Positions 1-21,952 of a stretch of 64,000 nt of DNA are shown here, piece after piece. A program made the position numbers and the translations under genes. The notes below the pieces were generated by a model, which saw only the letters and a list, made by a program, of their open reading frames with translations, had not been told where the DNA came from and ran no database searches. The number at the start of each line of letters is the position of its first letter. Position 1 is the stretch's first letter. This stretch comes from Amoebidium appalachense (Eukaryota > Ichthyosporea): the NCBI GenBank assembly GCA_963693365.1, contig CAVNZM010000017.1, forward strand, positions 992,001 through 1,056,000, in the 5' to 3' direction.

Positions 1-843
1 GGCCTGGTGTGGACAGGCCTCCACCAGAATACATTGTAAATAAAAACGGAGGGAAAACGCCGGTTATCATGCTCGGTTGCTATAGTTGTGCATCGGTGCA
101 GAAGAATTGGACGGTAACCTGTACCCGGGTTGAAAGTGTCTTGAAATGTCACCTAACGATGCATGCGTGATCACGCATCAACCGTCTTGTGCCCAGAAGC
201 CCCAGGCCCTGAGTCCCACATATATATAGTATAGGCCTTTCCCCCCTCAGCGTGTACACATCAAGGCTTCCCATACTGGTAACAATACATACCCCCCGGG
301 CGACCAGACACAAACATACATGTAGTATGAAACACCAGCCGCAACCTTGGGTGATCGAAAGGCCGCAGTTTTGTTGGGACATGCCATCTTGAAATACCGC
401 ATGCAATGATGCAATAGCAGGGGCTTAAGTATCAGGTAAATTCGGTGTAGGGTCTATTAGTTCATTATCTCCTCCCCCCCCCCCCCCCCCCCCCCCAACC
501 CACCCACCTACCCACCCCCATCGTCCCCGCCACCCATGTCTCAACTCCCCCCCACAACCCCCTCCCCCCCCCCCCTCTCCCTGTGGGAACGTTTTCTGGG
601 CTGGAGCCGTGCTCAGAGCCTTGTTTTGAGGAGGAGAGGGGAGGGGGAGAGGGGGGGAGAACACGCACGGGCGGCCGTGCATGTCACCTGTTGCCTGTAC
701 ACTTGCCGGAGTGTGGGCAGGTCACGAAGAACGGTTAAGCCCAGGCAGGCAGTATGTGGAAGCTCGAAAACGTGTCCGATATAAATAATTACCCAACATG
801 GCACACTATGAGTGCCACACTGTGTTTGCCGTTTTTTTTTGTT

Positions 844-874
<31 letters not shown>

Positions 875-2159
875 GGAGGGGGGGTATCCCCCTTTTTTTT
901 TTGCCCGTTTATAGTTATTAGTTTGCAACGGTCTTGAACAAAGCTTGTTTGATTTTGTTTACCATGAACCACAACTTGGGTTGGGTTTGGGTTTTTTAGC
1001 ACACACAACCACATATATGAACGCACGCACGCACACACGCACGCACGCACGCACGCACACACGCACACAAACACGCACACACACACACACACACACACGC
1101 ACGCACGCACACATTCACAGAATCACACAAACACACTCACACATACACCCATGCACCGTACTTTGAAACATACACCACACCGTGGCCCTTCACGTGGGTG
1201 GCAACAGACACATAATCAACCTCCCCCCCCCCCTCTCCCGGACCCTCCCCCCCCCCCCCCCCCCCGGCCCCCCCGCTCTCCTTCCACCCCCTCCCCTACA
1301 CTTCCCCCACACTCATGCACACATTCTGACCCACCCAAAAGAATAACACGTTCCTCTGGAGAGGGTAGCCCCCCCGGGGGGGGGGGGGGGGAGGGGGGGG
1401 GGTTAATACGTATGTGCCGAAGTGTCGTGCTGCAGCTGCCTGCATACACATGCATGCAGTGTGGCGTTGAAATTCCAAAACGTAGATCCGTGTGGGCACA
1501 TAAGAACACAGTGATTTTGTGACCTGCCTTATTTATTTATTTATTTATTTATTTATCTTTTTTTGGATGTTATTTGTTTGGAAGCTGTTGTTGTGTTTTC
1601 TGATTGCGGTTGTGGTTTCCATGTGGTTCAAGTTTGTTTTGGTGTTTTGATTCGAAAGCAAAGGGTTGTTTTCGAGCTGCTAGTGGCTTTTATCATATCA
1701 TAGTTTTCGCTCCATATTTTGGGCAGTTTACACGCGCACACACATACATACGCAAACCAGACCCGCCCAAGTATATGACTGAACCAAGACATCGAACCCG
1801 GTAGGAATGAATTTTGAAAAGAGAGTGCATATGGATAGGCACCAAGTCAAAAGATAAATATTACCTTCAACTCTGGGACTCTGTGCAATAACGAAACTTT
1901 CTGACCTGAAAAATCCAACAAGTGACGAACCAAGTGATGTGTGCAAAAGAGCACAAAGTCGTGCAGATCACGCAACTTTGAAAAGCACAGATGTTTGCAT
2001 TCGTGACCGACAAATATACGCTATGAAATGAATCGGAAACGTGTATACACATGATTGATAGCTCAGTGAGTAGAGAGGGGGGGGGGGGGAGGGGGGGAGG
2101 GGGAGGAAAAAGAGAGAGAGAGCGAGAGAGAGAGAGAGGGGGGGGGGGGGGGGGGGGGG

Positions 2160-2310
<151 letters not shown>

Positions 2311-2420
2311 AGAAAAAGAGGGGGGGGGGGGGGGGGGAACCCAGACCCTCCCCCCCACGTAACCGGGCCCAACACCAATGTGTTACTTACTGTATGTACT
2401 GATGGTTGTCTCCCCTAGAG

Positions 2421-2461
<41 letters not shown>

Positions 2462-2722
2462 TCTCTCTCTCTCTTACCCTCTGCCCCCTCCGCCCCCTTC
2501 CCCTTTTCTCGGAAAGTCTTTGTTAAATTGTTCAAAAAGGTTGGGATATTCCCAAACGCTTTTTGACACATTCGAACACCAAACTGCCCACCACAGCAAT
2601 TTAAACGAACATGCCCCCCCAAATGTGGTTTGCTCCCAAGCTGTATTCCTCCAGACATACACACCCGGTTTGCCCGGGCCCATACACAACATGCATGACA
2701 TATCTAGATCAACCGAACTTTA

Positions 2723-2864
2723 CTGTGATATCTCAAAAATATCTTTGATGTCCCCATGCTTCTCTTTTGATGAGCATATCAATAAAGTCATTATTTTCTT
2801 CCCTGAGATATCTGTGATATCTCACATGCTTCTCTTTTGATGAGCATATCAATAAAGTCGTTAT
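2723..2864. repeat. Tandem duplication carrying two AATAAA motifs
   Basis: Two copies (about 2723-2792 and 2812-2864) share CTGTGATATCTCA and then a block running from CATGCTTCTC to AATAAAGTC. Each contains AATAAA (2781-2786 and 2851-2856) and is followed by T-rich sequence. It could be a duplicated plus-strand polyadenylation region, but no coding exon is recognised just upstream. Confidence 0.7.
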
Positions 2865-3825
2865 AATTTTATTTTTTTTCACCGTGCTTGATTTCATACT
2901 TACGGTAACTTGGGGGATGGATTTCTCTAAAAGTTGGGGGTCACTGCATCAGATCGATTCGAGATCGACCAAATTCCATAATTGACTCCAGCTGGTCAAT
3001 CGAGGGCAAACTTTTAAGGTCCGAAAGTTCAAATTTCAATATAAACCCCATGTCTATTGTGACAGCCTCGGAATAAGCGCACATACCGGGGGATATTTTG
3101 AAAATTCGATACTTATCGATGCAACCATTCTACATCTGCAGGCATGCGCACTTTTCTTGGTGTAAATATAAGGCGGGGTGAGGCGGGCGGGCGGCGGCCA
3201 CCAAGGGGGGGGGGGGGGGGGGGGGAGGGGGTCGCGTCAGCGATCCCTTTAAGTGACTCTGAGATAACAGAAGAGATAAAAGAAGGGTGGTTTGGACATG
3301 GAACAGATTTTCAGGAAATTATGCATGGACGTCAGATATTACTATAAGGATGCATGTGATTAGTGCACTAGGTGTGTAAATGCATATTTATACTATAATC
3401 ATGTATACCTATCACCAGGATAGGACTGCATAATATTTTTTAGGTCATATGATAAGGTATTGAAGATCTCAACCACTACAATGCCATTATTACTTCCAGT
3501 ATGCTGTAACCTGGTGAACGTTAATTTACAAAAACACTCTTCTACATATTCATTACACTCAAGCCCAAGTGTTAGGCGGTAAGAGACGACATGACGTGTA
3601 TGCGACAAGGGTGTGTGGCACACTGGTGTGTGTACGTGTCTGTGAATGTGTGTGTGTGTGTGTGTGTACGTGTCTGTGAATGTGTGTGTGTGTGTGTGTG
3701 TGTGCGTGTTTCTGTTTGTCTTTGTAAGTGCATGTGTTGTAGTTTGTCGTGTTTGTGCACGGTGAGTTGTGCACAATATCTATGTGCGCGGGTGCAAGAC
3801 ACTTTCATTGGGTTTGGCACGTTTT

Positions 3826-3894
<69 letters not shown>

Positions 3895-4157
3895 TTGTGT
3901 GTGTGTGTGAGTGTGTGTGTGTGTGTGTGTGGTCCCTCCTCCTACCCAAATTTTACTCTTCAGGCTAATGTGCCTGGGTTTATAAGTCCCTATATCAACC
4001 GCGCCACTAATTTTACCCCTCTCACATGCGCCTAGTAAAACAATAAGTGTCCGTGTGCATGTTTGGCAAGGTTATGTACACACACGTCGCGTCATATGCG
4101 TGAATATGACACGTGTATGTGTATGTGTGTGTCGCTGTATTTGTGTGCATGTGTGTG

Positions 4158-4266
<109 letters not shown>

Positions 4267-4439
4267 GGCGCGTGTGTATGATAGTATTGTTTGTAATGAT
4301 GTGACACTGGGGGTGTACAGGAACAAACCATACGTAAAATGATGAGAAAACTCTAAAATATCTCCACCCACCCGCTATTAAAACCACACACCAAGCCGTA
4401 CTACTACAATAGTTAAAGTAACCCGCATCACACCCACAC

Positions 4440-11189
<6,750 letters not shown>

Positions 11190-11720
11190 TTTCTCGCTCC
11201 TCTCAGGCTCGAAAAAAAAAACTGAAAACTTGGTAGTAGTAAAATAATTCTAGTGGAAAGAAAATTATTTTGCTATGCCGTTTTGGTGCATATGATTCAC
11301 TATTGTTGGCTTCTGGATAGAAACTTGTGTAGATAAAACTGGTTTATTACTGTTTCACGTCAGAGTGCGGCCCCTGGGCCTCCAGTGACGAGCACTGAGG
11401 AACTCCTACTGTACACCTACACGCGTCAGCTAATATTTGTATGCATAATAGAATAGATTTTTTTTTTTCTTGGATCTTGTCTTGTCTTGTCTTTATAACC
11501 AGAATATACTTCAACCCAATAACATACATTCGCCTGTTGTCAACAAAACAACTGAGGCGAAGGGAATCGTGATTCGTGAAGTGAAGCGAAGTGGCGACTC
11601 GCATTTGGTTGGCTGTTCGTTGAAAACCTATTTAGTGAACCAATCAACGTTTAGATAACAAAATAAATGCTTGTGATTGGTCGTTAGGTGGTGCTTTTTT
11701 ATCCAATCGGCATCCGGCCG
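11190..11720 (-). promoter_or_regulatory. Exostosin upstream region with CCAAT motifs
   Basis: Upstream DNA of the minus-strand exostosin gene. CCAATC or its complement occurs at 11640-11645, 11675-11680 and 11703-11708, the spacing and repetition expected of CCAAT-box promoters. No TATA box is clear. A plus-strand GTAAGC donor at 11850 and CCAAT boxes in both orientations leave room for a divergent transcript starting near 11730, but no plus-strand coding exon was recognised. Confidence 0.4.
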
Positions 11721-11849
11721 AACATTTCAAAATGCCAATGCGGCGGACCAGTGCGGTGCGGTACAGGTGCCAACGTCAAGGCGGTTCCTGTGAGAGTCTT
11801 ACGGAGCCGGCCGGAGAGCGCGAGCCCACAACTTGAAAAGTGGACTGTA

Positions 11850-13963
11850 GCTGGTAAGCACATGTACTTGCACACGCACGCACGCATACACGCACACGCA
11901 CACGCACACACACGCGCACGTAAACGCACACACTCACACACGCACACACACGGACACATGAACACACGGCCACAAGCTGGTAGGCCGCACACACACGCGC
12001 ACACGCACACAAAGGCACACAAACACCAACACACACAGAGAGACACGCTTTAAACACACACACATACACATAAGTACGTGCGCACGGAAACACGCACGCA
12101 AGCTTATGTACACCCAAGTACACACCCACTGGCGTGCACCAAGGCATGCGCAGGGACACACGCACATACCAGCTCGTGGTCACCGGGTAAAGTAAACATA
12201 TATAATTGCGCGAATGCACCCACGCACCCACGCAAACGCCACCCACACATGTATTGCGAGAGGCACAAACCCGAACCTCCCTTCAGCGACACCTACCCAC
12301 CGACGCCCACTGATAAAAACTTCGTCATACGCGCACGCCCCATTCGTGTGCGCACACAAACAAGCACACACATAAACACACACAAAGCGGACAGAATGAC
12401 CTGAGCTCGAGCACCTGCCTGCCGGCTCCATGATCCAGGCCGGAGACTTCTGGGGATCGTAATAGAACCCCCCCTCCCCTCCCCCCCCCCCCCCCCCCCC
12501 CACCCGCCTCCCTGCTTCTGTGCTTGTATTTTAGATGTTCTTACTTGTTGGAGTTGGAAAGTGGCTTTGGGTTTCCGAGGTCTTTGAACAACCCTCAAAC
12601 GTCCCTCAGAAACAGACCACTCACCTGCTGTGTACGTGAGCATACCCTGTTTGAACACATGTTGGCCCGAGCCACGCACGAAAGACTTTAAGATTAAAAA
12701 AAAAAATCTGTCTTTTTAGGCACAAGACGACTCCTGATGAGACCTCTATGTAGGCCTCTTACTTCCTTTTTAACAGATTTGATCTCTGTGTCGTGTTTAC
12801 CAACCCTCCCCTTCCCCCCCACCCTCCCCCCCTCCCCTCCCCTGTTTGTCCTCCCCCTCCCCTCCCCCCCCCCCCCCCCTTCCTCTCTCAACCTGTGGCC
12901 CATGGTTTGAGTTGTATGTGGCATGTGTACACGCAGGTGCATGGGTGATCTATAACCTAGTGTAGTGTCGGGACACCTATGACCTAGGCCCGTGTGCATG
13001 GTGGGGTGGTTATGCAACATCATGGGGCGACGTTACAGTGTGGGCCCCTCCGTAGACCCCTTACACTACCAGCTCCCGGATGCTTACTGTATTCTTCTGG
13101 GGTGCGCTCTCTGCACTCGAGGAGGAGGGGTAGGGGGAGAGGGATTCGGGGGGAAAGGCCCCGAGAGGGTTGAAGGCCGGGGGCGGGGGGAGGACGGGAG
13201 GGGGAAGGGAGGTTGCCAAGGGGGGCGATGAGGGGGTGTGACTGATTACGTTATCGATTGCATGAGATTGAGATTGAATAAACGGATAGTTGTGTAATAC
13301 TATGAAACGCCTGAAGAACACTTCCAAATAGTGAGGCTCTTAATTTCTCTGTTGCACAACACTATTATTCCTTAAATCAGGTATCCTTTCTTTTTCCCCC
13401 CTTGACTGTAAAAAAGTATACTTTTTGTTCTTAGACACAAACTTTAATCTTCCTTCCCATGTTTTCTCGGAATGCCAGAACTTTCGAATTCATGATCACA
13501 TTATGGCACTCGCCACCGGCAAATAAAGTGGTTCTTTCTCGAAAGCCAATTGGCTCTTAATCCAAATATGCGAAGCTGCGTTCAAAACCGGCATCTATTT
13601 CGGGATCTGAAGCAGGAAAAAAATCATAATACTATGCTCTATAGTTTTGTCTCAAAAGTCCAAAAAATATAAGTCACAAGCCAAAACCTAATAACTCTTA
13701 CATACACGCATCTGCTCAAATCACTTGTTAGCCTTTGCTGATACGAAATCTCGAATTATTTATGTATGCTCATTGGTTTAAGATCATTTACAAGATATAC
13801 CGCTAGGGCTTGAACGGCTTTGGCGCCAGTTTTGTGACGTGGAGTTGCCCATGTGAGCTTTTGCACTCACAAGACGTCGGAAAACGTTTTCTTTCAGCTA
13901 GCGTTCGTTTGTTTCTTTCCCTTCACCTCGTTTCTTGTTTGAAAGAACGAAACAAAACAGAAA
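11850..13963. other. Intergenic region before importin alpha
   Basis: CA-rich low-complexity sequence to about 12380, then C-rich and unique sequence. Several short open stretches on the minus strand have splice-like ends: one ends near 12541 in a GTAAGA donor, and one near 13088 ends in ACA|GTAAGC. None has recognisable protein similarity, so no gene is called. From 13300 to 13963 the DNA is more AT-rich and unique, and includes AGCCAATTGGCT at about 13550. It probably contains the importin alpha promoter and 5' leader. Confidence 0.4.
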
Positions 13964-15434
13964 ATGGAGGGCTCCGAGTCTCCCGGCATGAACGCAGCCA
14001 TGCGCACATCGCAGTTCAAGAATCGTGGGCTTGATGCCGCCGAGCTTCGCCGCCGGCGAACGGAAACAACAGTGCAGCTGCGCAAGGAAAAGCGCTCTGA
14101 GCACCTTATGAAGAAGCGTCAGACGGCAGATGAGGATGAAATGACAGACAGCTCCAGCCAGGCTGCCGACCAGCAACCGGCTCCTGTAAGTTTCAATGTT
14201 TGCTGGGTTCGGTCCTTTTTCCGTGAATTAGGTTTGAGCTTTCTCTTTTTCCATTTTGTGTGAGGCTGGGCAGTGGCTGGGAGCAAGCTCCTCAAGTTTT
14301 GTTCGCTTGTTTGCCGCCCCTTGGTTTTCTTGCACTTCTTAAGCCACACGCCTCGGTTTTTTCGATGAGCTTTTCGCTAGCGTGGACGTAATAGCAACCC
14401 CATGACAGCCCTTTTTAATTCCTTGCTCTTGCTGCTCTATAAAGAAGGAACTGACATGTTTTTGGACAGTCTATTCAGCAGCTTCCTCAGATGACACAGC
14501 AGATTTATAGCGAAGACCCCGAGGAGCAGCGCAAGGCAACCATCCGCTTCAGAAAGCTGCTTTCCAAGGGTATGTTTGCTTCACAGTGTCTTAGTGCATC
14601 CATGTATTTTAGGATGGGTTGGAAGGGGTTGTGAGAAAGTGCAAACAGGTTGCTCGTATGTTCCTTTTGACGTGCGTGCGTAGTAGTGGAATGTACACGT
14701 AGGGATATGGCAGGGTGAACGGAAGACGATTTGGAAGGGGGGGAGGGGGGAAAGGAGCTAGGTGGGTTTGGGGGGGGGGGGGGGGGGAGGAAGGGAGGGA
14801 TAATTTTTAACACAAACCCTAGTTGTTGGATGGAGAGCCCCGGGCGGTTGGGGAAGGGGGGGGGGGGGGGGAGAGGTGTCAACGTACACAGCACGGGCCT
14901 GTTGTTGGGTGTGAGATAGGGAGGAGGGTATAAGGGAAAGCGTAGAGGGGGAATGTCTGGTTCGGCTTCGTTCCTTTTTACTGTTGTCTCTCTGTATTCT
15001 CCCTCGTTCCTTGCGTGTCTCTGTTTGCAATTTGCATGGTTCCTGACTTGTCTCTGTGGCTCGCATCGTTTCGTGCCCGTCTCTGTTTTTCGCTCGCCTT
15101 GTCCCTGACGTGTGCGTGTGTGTTGTGCAGAGAAGAACCCGCCCATTCAGGAGGTCATCGACTCCGGTGTGGTCAATCGCCTGGTGCAGTTCCTGGGGGC
15201 TGTCGAGAACACCTCCCTGCAGGTGGGTGTTCCTCTGCTTGACATATTGGTGTGATGTTGTCATGTTCTGAGCTCATGCACATGGATTGGCTTTCGGAAA
15301 TGGTGTAGGCACGGATACACGACCACGCAAAAGCTTGCAAGCGCACCGTATGGGAACGATAACACACACACACACACACTTGCTTGCACATAGAGTCAAA
15401 TGTACACACATGCGCACACGCGCTCACATGCACA

Positions 15435-15469
<35 letters not shown>

Positions 15470-16017
15470 CACAATACAATACACACACACACACACAGCA
15501 TGCACATACACAAACATACACACATACACATACACACGTGCGCGCGCCCTCCGGTACACACGTACACACACACGTACACCCACACACCCTCACTTTTGTG
15601 AAAGCGTATAAAGCTGTTTCACACCTTTCACGTGCTTCTGTGTCTCCGCTTCACAAATGTACAAGCACACACCCATAGGACATTAACACACAACACAATA
15701 TTACACACACACTCAGTGCACGCACACACAGCCATACTCACACACATAACTGCGTGCACACACGCACACACACACATGCACTTCTGCGCCTGCGCCTATG
15801 CACAGACATGCACATACCGTATCTGGTACAAAAGCAAGCAAGTACACATTTACACAACCCACACTTGCCCGTGCCCACAAATGCACACACACGGCGCGTA
15901 CGTGTGCGCACGCAGGCACCTACCCATCCACCCACACATACGCATGCATACACATGCGCACATGCGCACATGCAAAGATTCGGGCGCGTGCGTGCGCACA
16001 CACAGACACACACAAAG

Positions 16018-16077
<60 letters not shown>

Positions 16078-16728
16078 GTACATGCACGCCTCCGCCCCCC
16101 CCCCCCTCCCCCCCCCCCCCCCCCCCCCGCCGGCCTACCCACGCACACATATACATGCCTACACACACACACATACACAACACATTTTACACCCAACACA
16201 CACCAACTTCACACACACACACATACACGCTTATACACAAACACGGTGTCACTTGCTTCCACATCCTCACTTCACCCACGTCCACATGTTACCATCAATC
16301 AAACACTAGCCAACCACCATGAATAAAACTCCAAGCAACTATTACGAAGCTCTAGCTAACCATCTCTTCCACTCCCTCTACTCTTTAAACAATTATCATG
16401 CTTTTTACTCGTCAAACAGTATCGAACACTTTTAATTACTCTTTCTTCTACTCCTCACACTATCATCAATCAAACCTTACTTTCTCGCCTTTATTCACAC
16501 TTCAATCACTTGAACACTTAGTTTTTCTTCTACTTTTCACACCCTCATCAACTACATTCTAACCCACCCATTCTCCTACCGCAGTTTGAGGCCGCCTGGG
16601 CTCTTACCAACATTGCGTCGGGTACGTCGGCACAGACGAAGGCTGTGGTTGCTGCTGGAGCCATTCCTGCATTTGTGCAGCTGCTGAGCTCCCCCAGCGA
16701 GGATGTGTGCGAGCAGGTGTGTGTGTGT

Positions 16729-16768
<40 letters not shown>

Positions 16769-16916
16769 GAGAGAGAGAGAGAAGGGGGGGGGTGGGAGAG
16801 AATGGGTGGCTGTGTGTTCATGGGGGAGGAATGTGCGCGGCTGAGAGAGAGAGAGTGTGTGTGTGTGTGTTCTTTGCTGTATGTGCTGGGGACGAGTGCG
16901 CAACACAGATGGGGAG

Positions 16917-16995
<79 letters not shown>

Positions 16996-17662
16996 TCTGG
17001 GTCAACGCAGTGTGGGGGCGTGGTCTGTGGTGTGTGTTTCGGGATGGTCGTGTGACATATTTTTAATTAAATCCGGTTCGTGAGACGGGCTTTGGTTATT
17101 GACCCACGAACGGCCCGGGCTGCTGGCCTGGTTGGTAAAAGTGACCAATCAGACAAACAACCAATCAATTGACGGTAAACGAGTTCTGATATGTTAGTGC
17201 GAGCTAAACACACCACACATTAGTTAGCCACTACACTTGCCCATCCACCTTGCACAAAGAATGAACAAATACTTCACCCTTCATCATCTCCAACCCACCT
17301 CGCTTCAGGGTGTGCGGGCACTTTCGTGCTTGGTGTTGATGTGTTTTTTTTTTGTGGTGGTGGTGGTGGTGGTGTGGGTGTGTGTGGGGAGGGAAAGGGG
17401 GGAAAGGAAGTGGAAGGGGGAGGGGGGGGGGAAGGGCAGAGCAACTGAGATGGGAAGAGAGGGAGGGAGAGGGAAGGAGGGACGAATGTGGCAGGAGCAA
17501 GAGGATGAGAGGAGGGAGGGAGGAATTGGAAGGGATCTCCTTCCTTCCTTCAATTCTACACCCCCCCCCCCCCCCCCCCCCGCCCCGCCGCTCGCCCTTC
17601 TCTCCTTTCTCCTTTTTTCCAGGCTGTTTGGGCTGTAGGCAACATGGTGAGAGCCCGTTTCG

Positions 17663-17710
<48 letters not shown>

Positions 17711-18061
17711 CTTCGTTTTCCCCCTTCAAATGAACAACACTCACTTACTACTCTTCCCCCCACCCCCCCCCCCTTCTTTCAATTTTCCAGGCTGTGTGGG
17801 CTCTTGGCAACATTGCGGGAGACAGCCCTGAGTGCCGTGACCAGGTCTTGCACTATGGTGGACTTGCAGTGCTTCTGAACGTGCTGCAGCACAGCAAGAA
17901 AGCCTCCATGACTAGGAATGCAACGTGGACACTGTCAAACCTGTGCCGTGGGAAGAAACCCGCTCCCGACTTCAACATTGTACGTGTTTATCTCCTTTTT
18001 CGTAGACATAATCAACATTATCTCCCCCTTCTCTCCCCCTCTTCCGCTCCCCGTCTCCCGC

Positions 18062-18115
<54 letters not shown>

Positions 18116-18340
18116 CCACCCACAACACATACCACAAACCTTTAAGTTTACGGGCACACACACAGGTGCAAGTTTGTCTTTGCCTGCTCTACAAGCTCTT
18201 GTTTTCTGGTTTTTGACATTCCCGCTGATATGTAGTTTCCACAAGTTTTTGCTGCACACGGTGATTCATATTCTCACATATATCGACATATGTGCAAATA
18301 TATCCACATCCACATTTTTATTCCTGCATACATCCACGTA

Positions 18341-18385
<45 letters not shown>

Positions 18386-18762
18386 ACACACAGGTGCATG
18401 TAGAACTCCCCACGCTTGCCCGTCTTATCTGGATCAACGATATATTTGCACATTCCCACACATATTCACATAATTATGATATTCCCATCATGTGATATTC
18501 CCGCATGTATTCACACAGACACACACACACAGGTGCGTGTGGCTCTCCCCGTGCTTGCGCGTCTGATCTGGATCGACGATGAGGAGGTACTGACTGATGC
18601 CTGCTGGGCGCTGAGCTATCTGAGTGACGGCACAAACGACAAGATCCAGGCTGTGCTGGAGGCGGGGGTGTGCAAGAGGCTTGTCGAACTGCTGATGTAC
18701 GTGTGTGTGTGTGTTTGGGGGGGGGGGGGGGGGGAAGAGAGAGAGAGGATGTGGGTGGGTTT

Positions 18763-18793
<31 letters not shown>

Positions 18794-19075
18794 GGGGGGA
18801 TGTAGGTTGGTGGGGTGGGTGTGTGTGTGTTGGGGGGGGGGGGGGATTTTGCGTGCTGGAGGCGGGGGGTGTGCAAGAGGCTGGTCAAACTACTCATCTA
18901 CGTGTGTGGGTGGGTCGGTGTGGGTGGGTGGGTGGGTGGATTTGGGGGGGGGGGGGGGAGGGGGGAGGGTGGGTGTTCAAGAAAAAGAGAGGGAGCATGT
19001 GTGGGTGGGTGTGAGAAGGACGGAGGGGGGAGGGAAAAAACGATTGTGTGTGTGTGTGGTGGTGGTGGTGGTGGG

Positions 19076-19111
<36 letters not shown>

Positions 19112-19384
19112 GGGAGGGAGGGAGGGGGGGGAGTGATTGGGTGTTTCGCAAGAGGCTCTACGAGCTGCACATGTAAGTGTGTGTGTGTGTGTGTTTTGTT
19201 GTTTGGTTGGGGGTGGGGGGGGGGGGGGGGGGGATGGGGGGGGATAGACGTTTGCAGTTTTGTCGGGTTGGCTTTGCATCACCTACACACCGCACCCCCA
19301 GGCACCCGTCCGAGTCTGTGGTGTCCCCTGCCCTGCGCACTCTGGGTAACATGGTGACCGGCAAGGACATGGAGACACAGGTAA

Positions 19385-19426
<42 letters not shown>

Positions 19427-19900
19427 CCGACAAAAAAATAATTTTGTATTGTTGCAGATCTTCGTATCTTTCTCAATGTATATTTTTGTATGTGGCACTG
19501 TGTGACTTATCCTTTCTAAACTCATCCCTATCACCACTACTACGACGCGAACACCTGGACCCTGACAGACACAGACACATGAATGCATACACAGGCCTCC
19601 CTAACTCACCGACACGCACGCACGCACGCACGCACGCATACACATGCACGCACGCAGGCACATGGAATACATAGACAAGCCCACCCCGTTTGTGCACTTC
19701 CATCTTTTCTAACGTTAGAACTAGAGTCGTATGCTCTACAGTCTTGATGGTGTGCACTCTCTTTCACGAGGTCCTGGCTCTGTTACATGGCGACGGTAAC
19801 AAACAATCCTCAGTGATTTCTCACTGATATACAAACAATCAACTATTAGCTTTTTAGATAATCTCTTTTTCCCAATTTCTTACTGGCTGTGTGTCAGGTA

Positions 19901-19937
<37 letters not shown>

Positions 19938-21544
19938 AACCAATACCTTTTTACATTATCTCTTTTCCCAATCCCTTATCTCTTTTTAATTATATACTGG
20001 CTACGTGTCAGGTAAGCGAAAAAAAACCAAACCAACTGATGCCTTTTCAGATAATCTCTTTTTTCTCCTTTCTGATTGGCTCTACGTCAGGTTGTGCTGA
20101 ATGCCGGTGTGCTGCCGATGCTTTTGCACCTGATGGGCAGTGCCAAGGAGAGTCTGCGCAAGGAGGCATGCTGGACGATATCCAATATCACTGCGGGCAC
20201 TAAGGAGCAGATCGAGGTAGGATATATGTGTGCAGATAGGGAGGGAAGGGGGGGGGGGGGGGGGGGGGAGGGAGACGGGGGGACGGAGGGAGGGAGGGGA
20301 GCTGGAGAGGGAGTGTTTGTGTGTGTGAGCGTGCGTGGCTGGAAGGGAGAGAGCGGCGTGCACAGGAGGAGAGAGTGAGAGAGAGGGACTGTGTGCGTGT
20401 ATATCGGCGTGCGTGTGTGCATGTGTGTGTGTGTGTGCGTGAAGGGGGGAGGGGGGGGGGGGGGGATGCTTTTCGCTCACTCACTCGCAAGCCTACACAA
20501 ACACACAGACACCCACACATACATGTGCAACCGAACACACTCACACATGGCTCACACGTTCACGCCCATACACACACACACACACATACACACTTGCACG
20601 CAGGCGCACACACACACACCGTGAGTGTGCACGTGTACGCAAGATGGTCACAGTGGATGTGTTGCACTTGTAGCCGTGTACACGCAAATACACAGGCGCT
20701 GTCACAGAAAACAACGTAACAGTTACCACACAAACACGTACACTCATGCACGTGCATGCATAGCGTACACTGGTTCAAAATGTGCACGGACACACATGCA
20801 CACATGTGCTCATGGTCACACCAAGTGTTGGCACACACAGGTACCCCTACACGTATGCCGTACACGTACAGATACATACACGCACGTGCACTCACCTAAA
20901 GTGTACACACACACGCATATTCGTATACGCGACACAAGCACACGCACGCACACACACATACAAGGAAGATACACACACATACGTACTGGCACACGTCAAC
21001 ACATACACGTATACACACACACACACACATGCGCTACATCCATCATTATGCCCCACATACTACACAAAGCACCTACACACGTACACACGTACACACATAC
21101 TGACACACACGTACCCTCTAGGCGGTTCTCCAGGCCGGGCTGTTTGGCCCCCTTGTTCAGATGCTGCACACCTCTGAGTTCCGCACCAAGAGGGAGGCTG
21201 CATGGGCCGTGGCCAATGCCGCATGCGGAGGCACAGACATGCAGATCCGGTAGGTGACTTATACACGTGCTCACTTTTTACATTCCCCCCCCCCCCCCCC
21301 CCCCCCCTCCCCGCGGGCCCTCCCTGAGGATGGGCTCTGCTTATGGCGCATACTGTGCGCATTGCTCATGCTGCAAACTTGAATGTTTGCCTTTGCATGT
21401 GTCCTGCACAGTGCGTCTCATCGTATAGTTGTGCTTCGTACCGCGTTCCGCATTCAACCCCCCCCCCCCCCCCCCCCCCGCCCTCCCTGCCCCATCCCTT
21501 TTGTTCCCGACCCCCCCACATGCATACATCCCCCCTCCCCCTAG

Positions 21545-21581
<37 letters not shown>

Positions 21582-21647
21582 CCCTCCCTGCCCCATCCCT
21601 TTTGTTCCCGACCCCCCCACATGCATACATCCCCCCTCCCCTAGCCG

Positions 21648-21685
<38 letters not shown>

Positions 21686-21900
21686 TCCCTTCCACATCCC
21701 TTTTTTTTTTTCCGGAGCCCCCACCTGCATACATCCCCCCCCCCCCCCCCTCCATCGGGCGCTCAGGGAAAACGGCGGAAGGAAAAGAAATTGATAAGGT
21801 CACGGCTACGGTGCTCTTGCGTAGACTGTGTGCTCTTTTTGCAAGAACTGCATGGTTTCATCGTGAACGTATACTTTGCACCGTCTATATCCCCCCCCCC

Positions 21901-21952
<52 letters not shown>

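Noticed and set aside
3590-3800. Two GTACGTGTCTGTGAATGTG units suggested a regular spaced array
   Set aside because: Only two copies inside a (TG)n tract. There are no CRISPR-like spacers, and the DNA is eukaryotic.
11731-11832. 33-codon ATG frame (MPMRRTSAVRY) before a GTAAGC donor, possible first exon of a divergent gene
   Set aside because: It stops before the donor and no downstream coding exon could be joined.
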